Below are positions 26,735 through 37,900 of a stretch of 64,000 bases of DNA, piece after piece (the first letter of the stretch is position 1; every line of letters begins with the position of its first letter). This DNA comes from CAITZA01 sp937915285 (lineage in GTDB: Bacteria > Desulfobacterota > Desulfomonilia > Desulfomonilales > Desulfomonilaceae): positions 30,721 to 94,720 of the forward strand of contig DAISIV010000011.1 in NCBI GenBank assembly GCA_036821825.1, in the 5' to 3' direction. Made by a program: the position numbers and the translations under genes. The notes beneath the pieces were generated by a model. That model did no database searches, had not been told where the DNA came from, and saw nothing but the letters and a program-made list of their open reading frames with translations.

Positions 26735-28102
26735 TTAAACATTCTGGCGGCTGGAAAGACCATAAAGTTTCAGTCTTTTCCTCAGAGTTGGTCGGCTTAT
26801 TCCAAGTCTCCTGGCTGCTTCCGAAATGTTCCAGCGACTGGATTCCATGGTCTGTAGAATGAACTGTTTCTGGATTTCATCCAGCCCGGTGGGTTGTTTC
26901 TGTTGATGGATTTCTTTTTGTGCTGGGATTCCCAGTATTGAGGAGACACAGTCCGAGCGTATTACTGATCCCATTGAACCCATTGCAGCCTTGATCAGCA
27001 CGTTCTTCAATTCTCGGACATTACCTGGCCAAGAGTGTCCATAAAACAGTGGTATGGCCTTCTCTTCTATTTGTGTAATGTTTGCGCCAAGATCCCTATT
27101 AATTCTGGAAAGAAAGAATTCTATCAGTTCTGGTATGTCGTCCAGGCGCTCACGAAGTGGAGGTACGTCAATATGCATGACGTTAAGTCTGAAAAGCAGG
27201 TCCTGGCGAAACTTTTCGGATTCTACTAATTCTTCGAGCTTTCTGTTCGTGGCTGCGATAATGCGAGAGTTGGAATGCAGCATTTGATGTCCGCCCAATC
27301 GAGTGAACTCGCGTGATTCGAGAAAACGTAGCAATTTGGCCTGTAATGGCATGTTAAGGTCACCAACCTCATCGAAGAATATCGTTCCCCCTTGAGCCAA
27401 TTCCACTCGGCCTTTCTTGATGTCGGACGCACCTGTAAATGCGCCTTTCTCGTAGCCGAAAAGTTCAGATTCGAAAAGACTGTCTACCAGCGTGGTGCAA
27501 TCTACTGTTACGAATGGCTTGTCCCGGGTAATGGATGATTCATGGATGACGTGCGCAATGAGTTCTTTTCCTGACCCTGTTTCTCCCTCTATTAAAACCG
27601 TTTCCCTATGGCGCGACATCAATCCTATGGTCTTGAAGAGTGATTGCATTACAGGCGTCTTACCGACTATGCGGTGATGATCCAGACTCTCATGATCATT
27701 TCTGGCTTTCGGACTCGAGATGGACGAGCACCTCGCGTTGTCAAGGCTCTTTTTGATGGCGCCATCAAGTTCGTCCACGTCTATAGGCTTGTGAATATAG
27801 TCATATGCTCCATGCCGCATGGCCTCAATGGTTGTCTCCATGTCATGGTAGGCGGTAATCATTATGACTTTTGCCTCCGGGTCATGGGATACAATCTTTT
27901 TAAGCACTTCCAGGCCGGAGATATCAGGCAATCTGATGTCGAGGATTACCACTGAAGGATTCGATTCCAGGTATTTCTTGTAACCCTCATATCCGGCTCC
28001 GGCCTGATAAACGATCAGACCCTTTTCACGCAAAAACATTTCCAAAGTTTCCCGTATAGATGTCTCGTCGTCAATTACCAAGACCGTCTGAAAAGATTGC
28101 AT
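26735..28102 (-). CDS. NtrC-family sigma54-dependent response regulator
   Basis: A 455-residue three-domain protein. The receiver domain (residues 4-118) has the phospho-acceptor Asp55 in VILDIRLPD and Lys105 in IHKP. The AAA+ domain (about 145-380) has Walker A GETGSGKE at 173-180 and the sigma54-contact loop GAFTGA at 220-225. A Fis-type HTH sits at the C-terminus (NISEAARRLGISRPTLRKRL). It activates RNA polymerase-sigma54 at enhancer-type promoters. The start is set at 28102 because the receiver begins there and GAGG precedes it. No partner kinase adjoins it; the nearest kinases are more than 4 kb away. Confidence 0.95.
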   Translation of the reverse strand: MQSFQTVLVIDDETSIRETLEMFLREKGLIVYQAGAGYEGYKKYLESNPSVVILDIRLPDISGLEVLKKIVSHDPEAKVIMITAYHDMETTIEAMRHGAYDYIHKPIDVDELDGAIKKSLDNARCSSISSPKARNDHESLDHHRIVGKTPVMQSLFKTIGLMSRHRETVLIEGETGSGKELIAHVIHESSITRDKPFVTVDCTTLVDSLFESELFGYEKGAFTGASDIKKGRVELAQGGTIFFDEVGDLNMPLQAKLLRFLESREFTRLGGHQMLHSNSRIIAATNRKLEELVESEKFRQDLLFRLNVMHIDVPPLRERLDDIPELIEFFLSRINRDLGANITQIEEKAIPLFYGHSWPGNVRELKNVLIKAAMGSMGSVIRSDCVSSILGIPAQKEIHQQKQPTGLDEIQKQFILQTMESSRWNISEAARRLGISRPTLRKRLKLYGLSSRQNV

Positions 28103-28189
28103 GAAAACCTCATGGCATCGATCAGTGATTTTCAAATTAACACATGATGATCATATTTTCGTCAATCAGGATAGCTCATTTCTATTACC

Positions 28190-28238
28190 AAATAAAGAAA
28201 TGGCTCATTTGGCGACAAGTCCGTGCCAAATGAGCCAT
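28190..28238 (-). terminator. Terminator hairpin downstream of the YeiH-family gene
   Basis: Perfect 14-bp inverted repeat, ATGGCTCATTTGGC at 28200-28213 and its complement at 28225-28238, loop of 11. On the minus strand it is followed by TTTCTTTATTT. It ends the transporter transcript before the NtrC gene. Confidence 0.78.
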
Positions 28239-28274
28239 CGGTCATCATGACTCTATTCGTATAATTAGCGAATT

Positions 28275-29813
28275 TTAGAACTTAGGCACCGGGAACAGAT
28301 AGCCGCCAAAAATCAGGTAGGCCAGAATCAGTGTCCAGATTATGTTCAGCCCCTGACCTGCAAGGAAGCCCAAAGCCGGCCTTCCACCTCCCATGGTTGA
28401 TATTTCGCGGAAATTCGTTTCAAGTCCGATGGATGTAAAAGCCAGAGCGAACCACATTGTGCGGATGCCACCTAACATGCTTTTTGTTGCCCCAACCACT
28501 GCCGGGCTCAAAACAAAAGAGAATAAAAGAGATACGCCCATGAAACCGAGGACGAATTTAGGGAATCTAATCCAAATCTCCATCAGACCAGGTTTCTCTC
28601 CTCCAGGAACTTCCTCAGCCTTCTTGTAAGTCCAGACCACTGCGAGTATGAAGGCTGCGAAACCAATCAGAACGTTCTGTGACATCTTGACTATGACGCC
28701 CACCTTCATCGCTGTGTCACTGACGAGAGCGCCCGCTGCGACGACCGATCCGCTTGTATCGAGAGTCCCTCCTAGCCAAGCCCCCGCTACCTCATCCGGA
28801 ATCCCGAACCATTTCGAGATTAGAGGCTGCAAGACCAGCATTGGCACAGCGCAAATGAGGACCAGAGATGTGGTGTAACTAAGCTTCTTTGGGTCGCCTT
28901 TGATGGCCCCGGAAGTCGCGATAGCCGCTGAAACTCCGCAGATGGAAACAGCGCTAGAAAGCAGGGCCGCAAATTCATCATCCAGCTTGAGTTTCTTGCA
29001 AATCCAGTATGTTGAATACCAGATAACCGTCACCACAAGGACCCCCTGAATCATGCCCAGAGAACCGGCTTCCAGGATTTCTCCGAAAAGTATGTTTGCC
29101 CCAAGAATGACCAAGCCTGTCTTGATGTAGAACTCAGTTCGGACTGCCGGCTCAAGCCACTTGGGCAGGCCTATTATGTTGCTGATAAAGAGCCCGATTA
29201 CGAGACACCACAACACATATTCCAGTCCGTAATAGTTTACTGTCTGATTACCGGCGAGGAATAATGATAGCAAGGCCAGAAAAAATACCATCGGAAAACC
29301 AATGGCAAAACTGAAAGGATTTACTGACATGAGGGCCAATGCGATGGCGCTCAGGACGAGCATTCCCAGCCCGAGATACACCGCACGCATCACATTTTCA
29401 GAGGAGAATACATTCCCTACAATGTTGGATGCGCTATCTCCTACTTCTTTGCCTATCGCTGAAGCCTTCTTTTTCAGTGAGGGGTCTTTTGTCGCCTTAG
29501 CTGATTCCTGAAATTTCTTCGCGGCGTCAGAAACCGCTTTACGGTCACCTTTTTCAATGACTCCTTTGAGCGCGACTGCCTGGTTCTGCAGCGCAGATTC
29601 TCCTTTCTCTCCCGCAGTCTTCGCTATCACTTCCAATGACGACAAAGCCTGGATGGAACGGGTTTTAAACTCACCATCCGTCGCCCACTTGAACCGAGGG
29701 ATCTTTATGGTCAGTCCTCCTATGACAAGAGCGATGATTAAAAGTCCCAACCACACTGCCAGCCAGTCTTCAGTCCGAATGAGCGCTGCCCATTGAGATT
29801 GTTTCTGAGACAT
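28275..29813 (-). CDS. YeiH/UPF0324-family transporter with a large hydrophilic insertion
   Basis: A 512-residue membrane protein. After a first helix (about residues 14-37) comes a hydrophilic, Lys/Ala-rich, helical segment of about 90 residues (45-130). It is followed by ten or so helices of the UPF0324/YeiH family (putative sulfate exporters). Family blocks include TEFYIKTGLVILGANILFGE, SAVSICGVSAAIAT and AWLGGTLDTSGSVVAAGA. Typical members are about 340 residues without the insertion, so the N-terminal part is an addition that may form a coiled coil. The transported ion is not established. The gene is monocistronic. Confidence 0.88.
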   Translation of the reverse strand: MSQKQSQWAALIRTEDWLAVWLGLLIIALVIGGLTIKIPRFKWATDGEFKTRSIQALSSLEVIAKTAGEKGESALQNQAVALKGVIEKGDRKAVSDAAKKFQESAKATKDPSLKKKASAIGKEVGDSASNIVGNVFSSENVMRAVYLGLGMLVLSAIALALMSVNPFSFAIGFPMVFFLALLSLFLAGNQTVNYYGLEYVLWCLVIGLFISNIIGLPKWLEPAVRTEFYIKTGLVILGANILFGEILEAGSLGMIQGVLVVTVIWYSTYWICKKLKLDDEFAALLSSAVSICGVSAAIATSGAIKGDPKKLSYTTSLVLICAVPMLVLQPLISKWFGIPDEVAGAWLGGTLDTSGSVVAAGALVSDTAMKVGVIVKMSQNVLIGFAAFILAVVWTYKKAEEVPGGEKPGLMEIWIRFPKFVLGFMGVSLLFSFVLSPAVVGATKSMLGGIRTMWFALAFTSIGLETNFREISTMGGGRPALGFLAGQGLNIIWTLILAYLIFGGYLFPVPKF

Positions 29814-29949
29814 CTATTAACCTCCCTGCGACTAAATGTAATAATAATGAGGGGAAGGGGTGACTCAAAACGCTGGATCAGCGGCTTAAGTCTGAGCATA
29901 GCTTGACAACAAAACTAAATTTTTTCAAGCTATTTTTTCTTTATTCATC

Positions 29950-31071
29950 TTACATTTCGTAAAGATTGTAACAGTGTCTGCAACCCTGCGGAGCAGTAGG
30001 AATTACCTTAGATAATTGAACATTGTTGAAATTTTTCAATAAAGAATTTATCGCTGAGAATATTGACCGAGCCGACCGTTGCTCAAACGTCCTTCTGAAC
30101 CCAACATATTCTTTGGAATCAAAAATACTCATTATGTCGGAGTGTTTGACATTCCCAAAGCGAATCAGTGGGGTTTTGATCCTGATTCCCTTAAAATATC
30201 TCTGTCGCATGTAAGCCAGACTTATGCAAGGACTGACCTCTCCGTGAACCGACACGAAAAGGGTTTTAAGTGGATTCTGCTCACAGATGGCGTTTTCATA
30301 GTCTGTCACCTGGTATATCCGCAATTTAATTCCCGATGAATACGCTCGAGATTTAGCGTCCTCGAGGACTTTATCCAGGTCTTCTCCTGTCATGCCCAAC
30401 TCTGAACAGTCGAATATGCGTTTTTTGTCATGAACTGAACTTGAGATGACATCCAGGTGCTTGGCCACCACTACATCAACTTCCAATCTGGAGGCAATTT
30501 CAATAAGTTTTGGTAATTCATGGTAGTTTTGTTTCATCATGACAAAGAATATCATTAGTTTCGGAGACCGCTTATTCTGTTTTTGCCGCTGACTCTTTAG
30601 ATATTCCAGGTTGTGCAAAACCAGGCCGAGATCACCACCAACCCTGATGCTTGCGTAGGTTTTTTCTCTGGCCGCGTCAATGGATACGGCAACCCAGTCC
30701 AGGCCGGCGCTGATTAATTCCTTGGCTAACGTCGGGACCAGAAGCATTCCATTCGTGCTGAACCCAACTCTGCATCCAGATTCTCTGGATATTCCGACCA
30801 TTTCATTCAGATCCGGATTCATCAGAGGTTCTCCCGAACCGGTGAGATCTATTTCTGAGACCTGGCTGAAGTATTTTGAGATATTTCTGAACAAGTCCAG
30901 TTTCATGTCACATCCTGAAACGTGAATATCCTTCCATGGACACATCACGCAGTTCAGGTTGCAGCGTGTTGTTGGTTCGATCTGAAATAGCTGGAATTTT
31001 CTTGAATCCATATTGCCCACAATTTTGACTAATCTGGAGACGTTCTGTGATTCTTGAATCCGAATGGGCAA
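29950..31071 (-). CDS. Radical SAM/SPASM domain protein
   Basis: A protein of up to 373 residues. The radical SAM cluster motif TRCNLNCVMCP gives Cys37, Cys41 and Cys44 (CxxxCxxC), and a SAM-binding GSGEP lies near residue 78. A C-terminal SPASM-like region has cysteines in SPCISLAYM and in QGCRHCYNLYEM at the end, which can bind an auxiliary cluster. Such enzymes modify peptides, sugars or cofactors; no substrate gene is adjacent. The first start is TTG at 31071; ATG at 31011 is equally possible, and neither has a good ribosome site. It stands alone between the YeiH and MFS genes. Confidence 0.88.
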   Translation of the reverse strand: MPIRIQESQNVSRLVKIVGNMDSRKFQLFQIEPTTRCNLNCVMCPWKDIHVSGCDMKLDLFRNISKYFSQVSEIDLTGSGEPLMNPDLNEMVGISRESGCRVGFSTNGMLLVPTLAKELISAGLDWVAVSIDAAREKTYASIRVGGDLGLVLHNLEYLKSQRQKQNKRSPKLMIFFVMMKQNYHELPKLIEIASRLEVDVVVAKHLDVISSSVHDKKRIFDCSELGMTGEDLDKVLEDAKSRAYSSGIKLRIYQVTDYENAICEQNPLKTLFVSVHGEVSPCISLAYMRQRYFKGIRIKTPLIRFGNVKHSDIMSIFDSKEYVGFRRTFEQRSARSIFSAINSLLKNFNNVQLSKVIPTAPQGCRHCYNLYEM

Positions 31072-31528
31072 AACCCAGTTGGCTCTATGATATCATATTG
31101 CGGAAGCCATTCCTTAATATCAAGTGCCGCATGAAAGCTCTTGAGTCTCTTCAGATCTCCCAACCCTTATTTCCCGTGGAAATTTGGACTTATTCGTGCT
31201 AGTTTTTATTTATTGGGGATTTGTTCTGACTGCAACACGAAGAGAGTTCCGGGTTGTCCGGGTTTTAACTCCAGGGAAGATGGATGTATGTTAGGACATG
31301 AGTTGAAATAGGGCGCCTAACCACCTGTGGAGACTATTTTTAACATAGAGGTGTATGCGAATGCGGCTCTTGCCCCATCTAGTTTGACCAAGCCTGACAC
31401 AGAGCATAGCGAGTTATCCATTTATTGGCGTTGCCTTCTTTTCCATGTAAAAAATAAAATTCTCAACCGGTCATCCCAAGGCCAATGTCTCATCTGGCTG
31501 ACAACATAAACAAACAAAGAGGCTAAAA
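31072..31528. other. Intergenic region, 457 bases
   Basis: Divergent space between the radical SAM gene (-) and the MFS gene (+). It should hold both promoters, but no hexamer pair stands out. I see no RNA gene, repeat or coding signal in it. Confidence 0.5.
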
Positions 31529-32770
31529 ATGATGAAAGGCAGATTGCACTACGGCTGGATTGTTATCCTGGCAGGTTTGATTGTCACTGTAGGCGCTCAT
31601 GGATTTGGCCGAATGTCCTACACCCTGATCTTGCCAGCCATGAAAGATGGTCTTGGGCTTAGTTACAGTCAGCTTGGCCTTCTGGGGACTGGAAATTTTA
31701 TCGGATATCTTTTGATGGCAATCATAGGGGGATTTCTTGCAGCACGGTTTGGAACACGCATAGTAATTGCGCTAGCCTTGGTACTGATGGGACTGACACT
31801 TATATTTACTGGATTTGCCGAAACCTTTGGCTCGGCCTTTGTAGGAAGGTTGCTCACCGGATTAGGTAATGGCGCTGCCTACGTTCCGGCAATGGCATTG
31901 GGCTCAGCGTGGTTTGCCATTGGGCGTCGTGGATTCGCAACCGGCATAGTATCTGGAGGCATAGGCGGTGGAACCATGATAGCCGGTCTAGTGGTACCTC
32001 AGATCCTGGTTGCGTATGGTACTGAGGGATGGAGATTCGCCTGGTTTTACCTAGGTGGGGCAGTCCTGGTAATAGCCATGATTGCAGGCCTTGTTATCAG
32101 GAACCGTCCGGAGGATTTGGGCTTACGGCAGATAGGATCTGAGTCAGACACTGTTGCTGGCGATGTCAAGCAAGTTCCTGGATTGCCCAACTGGAGCAAC
32201 ATATACCGGATGAGGGCAGTGTGGTTCCTGGGGTTGGTCTATTTCCTTTACGGATTTTCATACATCATCTACATGACTTTCTTTGCGGCCTATCTATGTA
32301 AGGAAATGGGAATGAGCCAGGCCGAAGCCGGGAAACTGTGGGCCCTGGTAGGGGGATTAAGCATATTTTGCGGCATGATCTGGGGTGGACTATCCGATCG
32401 GTTGGGTCGCGCCAGGGGAGCTGCAATGGCATATGTAGCTCTCGGTTTATCTTACGCCATCTTTGCCCTGTTTCAGGCAAAAACAGGATTTTACCTCTCA
32501 GCGATATTCTTCGGCCTGACAGCATGGAGCATCCCGACGATAATGGCTGCGACAGCAGGGGATTACGTTGGTCCAAGGCTTGCCCCCGCCGGGCTTGGTT
32601 TCATAACCCTGTTCTTCGGGATAGGTCAAGCTCTCGGTCCGTGGGTCGGTGGCTACCTTGCAGATGTCACACATTCCTTCACGGGTCCATTTCTTCTGGC
32701 TTGTCTGGTTTCTTTTGTGGGCGCCATCATGTCCCTCGGTTTAAAAACCTTCTCTGCAAAGGATTCTTAG
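31529..32770 (+). CDS. Major facilitator superfamily transporter
   Basis: A 413-residue protein with twelve hydrophobic helices in two six-helix halves. The MFS loop 2-3 motif is represented by GGFLAARFGTRIV (near residue 66), and its second-half counterpart by GGLSDRLGRARGAAMAY (near 286). The opening HYGWIVILAG and the overall look recall the YbfB/oxalate-formate antiporter-like groups. The substrate is unknown. Start ATG 31529 (or 31532), with AGAGG upstream. It precedes a hybrid histidine kinase by 80 bases. Confidence 0.9.
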   Translation: MMKGRLHYGWIVILAGLIVTVGAHGFGRMSYTLILPAMKDGLGLSYSQLGLLGTGNFIGYLLMAIIGGFLAARFGTRIVIALALVLMGLTLIFTGFAETFGSAFVGRLLTGLGNGAAYVPAMALGSAWFAIGRRGFATGIVSGGIGGGTMIAGLVVPQILVAYGTEGWRFAWFYLGGAVLVIAMIAGLVIRNRPEDLGLRQIGSESDTVAGDVKQVPGLPNWSNIYRMRAVWFLGLVYFLYGFSYIIYMTFFAAYLCKEMGMSQAEAGKLWALVGGLSIFCGMIWGGLSDRLGRARGAAMAYVALGLSYAIFALFQAKTGFYLSAIFFGLTAWSIPTIMAATAGDYVGPRLAPAGLGFITLFFGIGQALGPWVGGYLADVTHSFTGPFLLACLVSFVGAIMSLGLKTFSAKDS

Positions 32771-32850
32771 ACATTTGTTCCTCGTATTTCAAAGGGATTC
32801 CAGAAGTGTGGAGACATGACAGGCTTCCTGTATGACATGGGGAATTCCGA

Positions 32851-34785
32851 ATGAACGAAAAGACATTGATTTTAGCCATAGATGACAATCCGTCCATTCT
32901 GAATGGAGTATGTAGAATCCTCAGAAGCGCAGGCTACGAGACAATTCAGGCAGGAACGGGCCTGGAAGGCATTGGTTTGGCTCAATCAGCAAAACCGGAC
33001 CTAATACTAGCGGACGTTGTATTGCCCGATATTGACGGGTACGAGGTATGCAAGCGAATAAAATCCATTCCAGGACTTTCGGACACTTTTGTCGTTTTAA
33101 TTTCCAGCATGAAGACGGACTCGGAGCATCAGTCTATAGGTCTGGAAATAGGCGCTGATGGATATATTGCCCGTCCTGTTTCAAATAGGGAACTTCTGGC
33201 ACGGGTTGAGTCGTTGCTGCGGATAAAACTGGCCGAGAAAGCTCTTAAAGAAAGTGAACTGAAATTCAGAACTGTGGCCAACTTTACGTATGATTGGGAA
33301 TACTGGCTTGACCCGAAGGGCGCTGTCAGATTTATGTCACCCTCGTGCGAACGTGTAACAGGACATAGTCCATCCGAGTTCATAGCAAACCCTGAGCTGA
33401 TCCATGAGATTGTTCACCCCGAAGATAAATCGCTATTGGCTGATAATGCCAATGATAGTGGCTCTAATGAGTTAAAATCCGTTCGGTTCAGGATATTCAT
33501 GAGGGATGGTGAGTGCCGTTGGATTGAACAGTATTCCCTGAGAGTCTATGATGACGACCAGGAATATATCGGGATCAGGGTAAGTAACCGGGATATTACC
33601 GAGAGAGTGCTTGCCCAGCAGGAAGCGGAATTTCTCCAGCGAAAGGTTTTCCAATCCCAGAAAATGGCCACCCTGGGTACGCTTGTAGGCGGAATTGCAC
33701 ATGACTTCAATAATATGCTTCAGATCATCAGGGGGTACTCTGAACTGTTGTTAATGGATGGCTGCGAAACCGATTCTGGTCATCTTAGTCTGAAAAAAAT
33801 CATTTCCACGACCCGCGAGGCTGCAGAGATTGTCTCCAAACTTCTGGCCTTTAGTCAGCAGTCGCAAATCATTCCAAGACCTGTAGATCTTAATTTGAGG
33901 ATTTCTGAACTGTCCCAAGTTATTACAAAAACCCTTCCCAATCCGATGCAATTGGAAATGCATTTGAGTAAGGATCCGCTTATTGTCGATGCAGACATCA
34001 GCCAAATCGATCAACTTTTAATGAACCTTGCGATTAACGCCTCAGAGGTGATGCCAACTGGAGGTGTGGCTACTATTTCAACTCGCCGGGTGCTACTGAC
34101 TGAGGCTGACATCAGAGATTCGGACTCGGGAGCGTCTCCAGGTGATTATGCGCTGCTGACATTCAGTGACAATGGACCAGGTATAGACAAAGATACTTTA
34201 CCCCTGATATTTGATCCTTTTTTCTCCACCAAACAGAGAGGCTCCCAAAAGGGCATGGGACTGGGGCTGTCAGTTGTTAGAGGCATTGCCATGCAGCACA
34301 ATGGTTTCGTGACATGCGAAAGCAAACCCGGTCATGGAGCCCAATTTAAGGTATATTTACCTGCAGTCCATGGATTGAATCCGGTTTCTGAGAAGGTGGC
34401 CCATCTAGATAGTGAAACTGCGTTGAGAAAATTCATTCTGGTTATCGAAAGCAATCTTCAGGTAGTCGAGATGGAACAAAAGGCGCTTGAACTCATTGGG
34501 CACTCAGTAATAACAGCGACTGACCCTGCCATAGCAGTTGAAATATTCGAACAGAGACATTCTGAAATCCGATTGGTGATACTGGACTACAACATTTTAG
34601 ACAAATCCCGAAGAAACTGCCTGAGTGAACTTGTCAGTATTGATCCGTCTGCAAGAATCCTGTTAGTGGGCGATCAAAACCCAATCTCTGGTTTAGGGGA
34701 TGAGCACAGGAAAACGGTTGCCGGTTTTCTTCAAAAACCTTTTGGCATGACAGATCTTCTGGATGTAACTCGTTCGATTTTATAG
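32851..34785 (+). CDS. Hybrid histidine kinase: REC-PAS-HisKA-HATPase-degenerate REC
   Basis: A 644-residue soluble protein. The N-terminal receiver has Asp55 in LADVVLPDIDG and a complete acidic pair (AIDDN). A PAS domain spans about residues 130-255. The H-box GGIAHDFNNML has His284, and the ATPase domain (about 390-510) has DNGPGID and GMGLGLSVV. A C-terminal receiver-like domain (about 525-644) keeps the acceptor Asp in VILDYNI and the Lys in LQKPF, but its acidic pocket reads VIESN instead of VDDE. The DFNN H-box type is common in deltaproteobacterial hybrids. It probably receives phosphate from another kinase and passes it on. Confidence 0.92.
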   Translation: MNEKTLILAIDDNPSILNGVCRILRSAGYETIQAGTGLEGIGLAQSAKPDLILADVVLPDIDGYEVCKRIKSIPGLSDTFVVLISSMKTDSEHQSIGLEIGADGYIARPVSNRELLARVESLLRIKLAEKALKESELKFRTVANFTYDWEYWLDPKGAVRFMSPSCERVTGHSPSEFIANPELIHEIVHPEDKSLLADNANDSGSNELKSVRFRIFMRDGECRWIEQYSLRVYDDDQEYIGIRVSNRDITERVLAQQEAEFLQRKVFQSQKMATLGTLVGGIAHDFNNMLQIIRGYSELLLMDGCETDSGHLSLKKIISTTREAAEIVSKLLAFSQQSQIIPRPVDLNLRISELSQVITKTLPNPMQLEMHLSKDPLIVDADISQIDQLLMNLAINASEVMPTGGVATISTRRVLLTEADIRDSDSGASPGDYALLTFSDNGPGIDKDTLPLIFDPFFSTKQRGSQKGMGLGLSVVRGIAMQHNGFVTCESKPGHGAQFKVYLPAVHGLNPVSEKVAHLDSETALRKFILVIESNLQVVEMEQKALELIGHSVITATDPAIAVEIFEQRHSEIRLVILDYNILDKSRRNCLSELVSIDPSARILLVGDQNPISGLGDEHRKTVAGFLQKPFGMTDLLDVTRSIL

Positions 34786-34989
34786 CCTAAACCATAATAT
34801 TGTCCGCAAGAGACGGTATGCAGAGGCTTTTAGTTGACCCAGTACCGGTCATAGGTCTGTCATGGAATCTTTTTATCACGCGCTTACTGTGTGCCGCCGG
34901 CGCACCTTTTTGCTGTGGGAGAATTTGACAAAACAACATCGAACCTGATTCTAAAAAATAGTTGTCTTGAACCCTGATGGGGTAAAGAA

Positions 34990-37900
34990 ATGAGAAAACT
35001 TATCTACGGAATTCGTTTTAGAATTTTGTTGCTACTTTTTGTGACGGTATTCCCGTTGCTGCTGATGGTTCTTTACAATGGGTTGGAAGAACGTCGGAGG
35101 GCCATAGGAGATGCCGAGCAGCGTGTCTACAACATCGCACGGGATATTTACCACTGGCAATTATTACCCTTCAGGATGATCTATGAGACTCTGGCTTCAG
35201 TATCAACTGACCCTGGGATAACGTCACTGAACACAGTATCGTGCCTGTCGGTGTTTGGAAATATATTCCACAACGGCGCCTTGCCATTTTGCACAAATGC
35301 CGGGCTGATAAACAGCCAGGGATATCTGGTGTGTAGATTTCTCCCATCAGACAAGCCGGTCTACATGGGTGACAGGGATTTCTTCAAATCTGCCACAGAG
35401 TCTAGATCATTTTCTGCAGGAAATGTGGTCCCAAGTACGAACGGCGGGAAGCACACCATCACTTTTTCGCATCCTGTTTTTAATGACAATTCGGACGTTT
35501 CAGGAGTGGTTTTTGCGACGGTCGACCTTTCATGGTTCAACAACATATCGCAGCACCCCTTTTTATTCGAAAACGCCACCATTACCCTGATTGACGGAAA
35601 AGGAGTAGTTGTAGGACGAAGCTCGGAAGGTTCACTTTGGGCAGGGACATCAAACCCCGACAATGAAATAGTCAGAAAAGTCCTGGAACAGAAACAGGGC
35701 GTAACGCAGGCAGTTGGACTGGATGGAAAGATCAAGATTTACGGATTCTATCCATTATGGCCTATTTCCAATATTGGTTATGTTTACGTTGGCGTGGACA
35801 GAAAGACCGTTCTGGAGAATATTGACCGTACTGTCCTGATAAATCTCGTCTGGCTCTTTCTAGCCAACACAGTTGGCATTATCCTGGCTCTTGTTTTTTC
35901 CCAGAAATACATACTGGGCAATCTCAATAGACTTGTACAGGCCACAAAGAGCCTATCTAAGGGAAAATGGGACACACGTGTCGGGCTTTCAAGTGATCAG
36001 GGGGAACTAGCCATTCTTGGAGAAGCGCTGGACCGCATGGCGGAAGAATTGCAGGAGCGAGAGAAAAAACAGATTCTGGCACAGAAGGAAATCCTGGCTG
36101 AGAGAAATTTTGGACAGATTGTAATAGAGAGCCTGCCTGGAAGTTTTTATGTGTTTGGGGAGGATTTGAGGTTTCTGAGGTGGAACAAGAACCTGTCGCT
36201 GTTGACGGGATTCTCTGATGAAGAGATCGCAAACCTAACACCAATAGACTTTTTTAGCGGTTTAGATCGAGAGACAGTGGCGCAGGCCATTAACGAGGTC
36301 TTTACAAAAGGCGAAGTGACAACCGAAGCCTCTGTCACATCCAAAGACGGGATTCAGAAGCCATTTCTACTTACTGGAAAACTGGTTTCACTAGAAGGCC
36401 GCCAATGCGTAGTAGGTATGGGAATTGATATCACGGAGCGGAAAAAAACCGAGAATTCACTGAAACTTGAAAGGGAACAGCTGCTTTCCATTTTCGACAG
36501 CATCAATCAGCTCATATTTGTTATTGATCCTAAAGATCACAATTTGTTATTCGCCAATCGTCACGCCATAGAGTTTTTCGGCAAGGATGTTTCAGGGGGA
36601 ATATGCCACGAGCAACTTGTTGGATTACGGACTCCTTGTGAATTCTGCCCAAACGAAAAAGTGATTTCCCTCAAAGGCCAGCCATACGAATGGGAACACC
36701 ATTTCCCAAAAGTTTCCAAACATTTCATGATCATTGACAGAATGATCACATGGCCCGATGGAAGGGAAGTAAAGTTCGAGTTATCAATAGATATCACGGA
36801 TCGCAAAAAGGCTGAAGAAAGCCTCAGAAAGAATGAGGAACTTCTCAGTACCGTATTGCAGACTATCCCTCTTGGTGTTTGGATAGCAGACAAGAGCGGA
36901 ACGATCATACAGGTTAATCCTGCCGGCCACAAGATTTGGGGATGCGAAGAATTTCCCGGAATTCAACAACAATATAAATACAAGGCATGGCGTCGTGACA
37001 CTGGCAAACCGATTGAACGTGAGGAATGGGCCTTGTACAAAGCCGTGAAATACGGTGAGACCACCATTGGGGAAATGATCGATATTGAAACATTTGATGG
37101 ACATAAAAAGGTCGTTCTCAATTCCGCAGTACCTATCCGTGACAAATCAGGACAAATTAACGGAGCTATTGTTATCAACCAGGACATGACTGATAGGGTC
37201 ATAAAAGATGAGGCCCTCAGGGAAACGGATCAGATGATGCGAGTGCTAATAGAATCCTCGCCTATAGGAATAGCTCTAACTGATGGCTCAAGATTCGTTT
37301 TCTGCAATAATGCTCTGGCCAGCATTTTTGGATATGACTCTCCTGATGACATTGCAGGTCAGGCAATCGAAATGCTGATCGCTCCGGAAGTCCGTGAGAT
37401 GCTTGTCAACTTTCACAGGGAACGAATTGCCGGAAAGGACTCACCTTCAAACTATGAATCAAAGGGATTGAGAAGGAACGGCAAAATATTTGACATGAGC
37501 GTCTGGGCTTCAGTCATTGAGCACAAGGGACAAAGATGCGGACTTATTTTTGTGACTGATGTTAGCGAAGCCAGAGAGTTACGCTCACAGCTCCTGCACG
37601 CCCAGAAGATGGAAGCCATCGGAAACCTGGCAGGAGGAATCGCTCATGATTTCAACAATCTTCTGACAGTAACTTCAGGTTATTCAGAATTGTTGCTGCT
37701 GAGGCACCCTGAGGGGGATTCAGATCATCGCGAATTATTGCGAATAGCTGACGCTTCAAGGAAAGCATCTGAACTAGTGAGACAACTGCTGACATTCAGC
37801 AGGAAAAAGGAGGTTCATTTCAGGCCCGTAGAAATAAACAGGGAAGTTGAAAACATCGTCAACATGCTGTCCATGACAATTCCAAGGATGATCAGGATAG

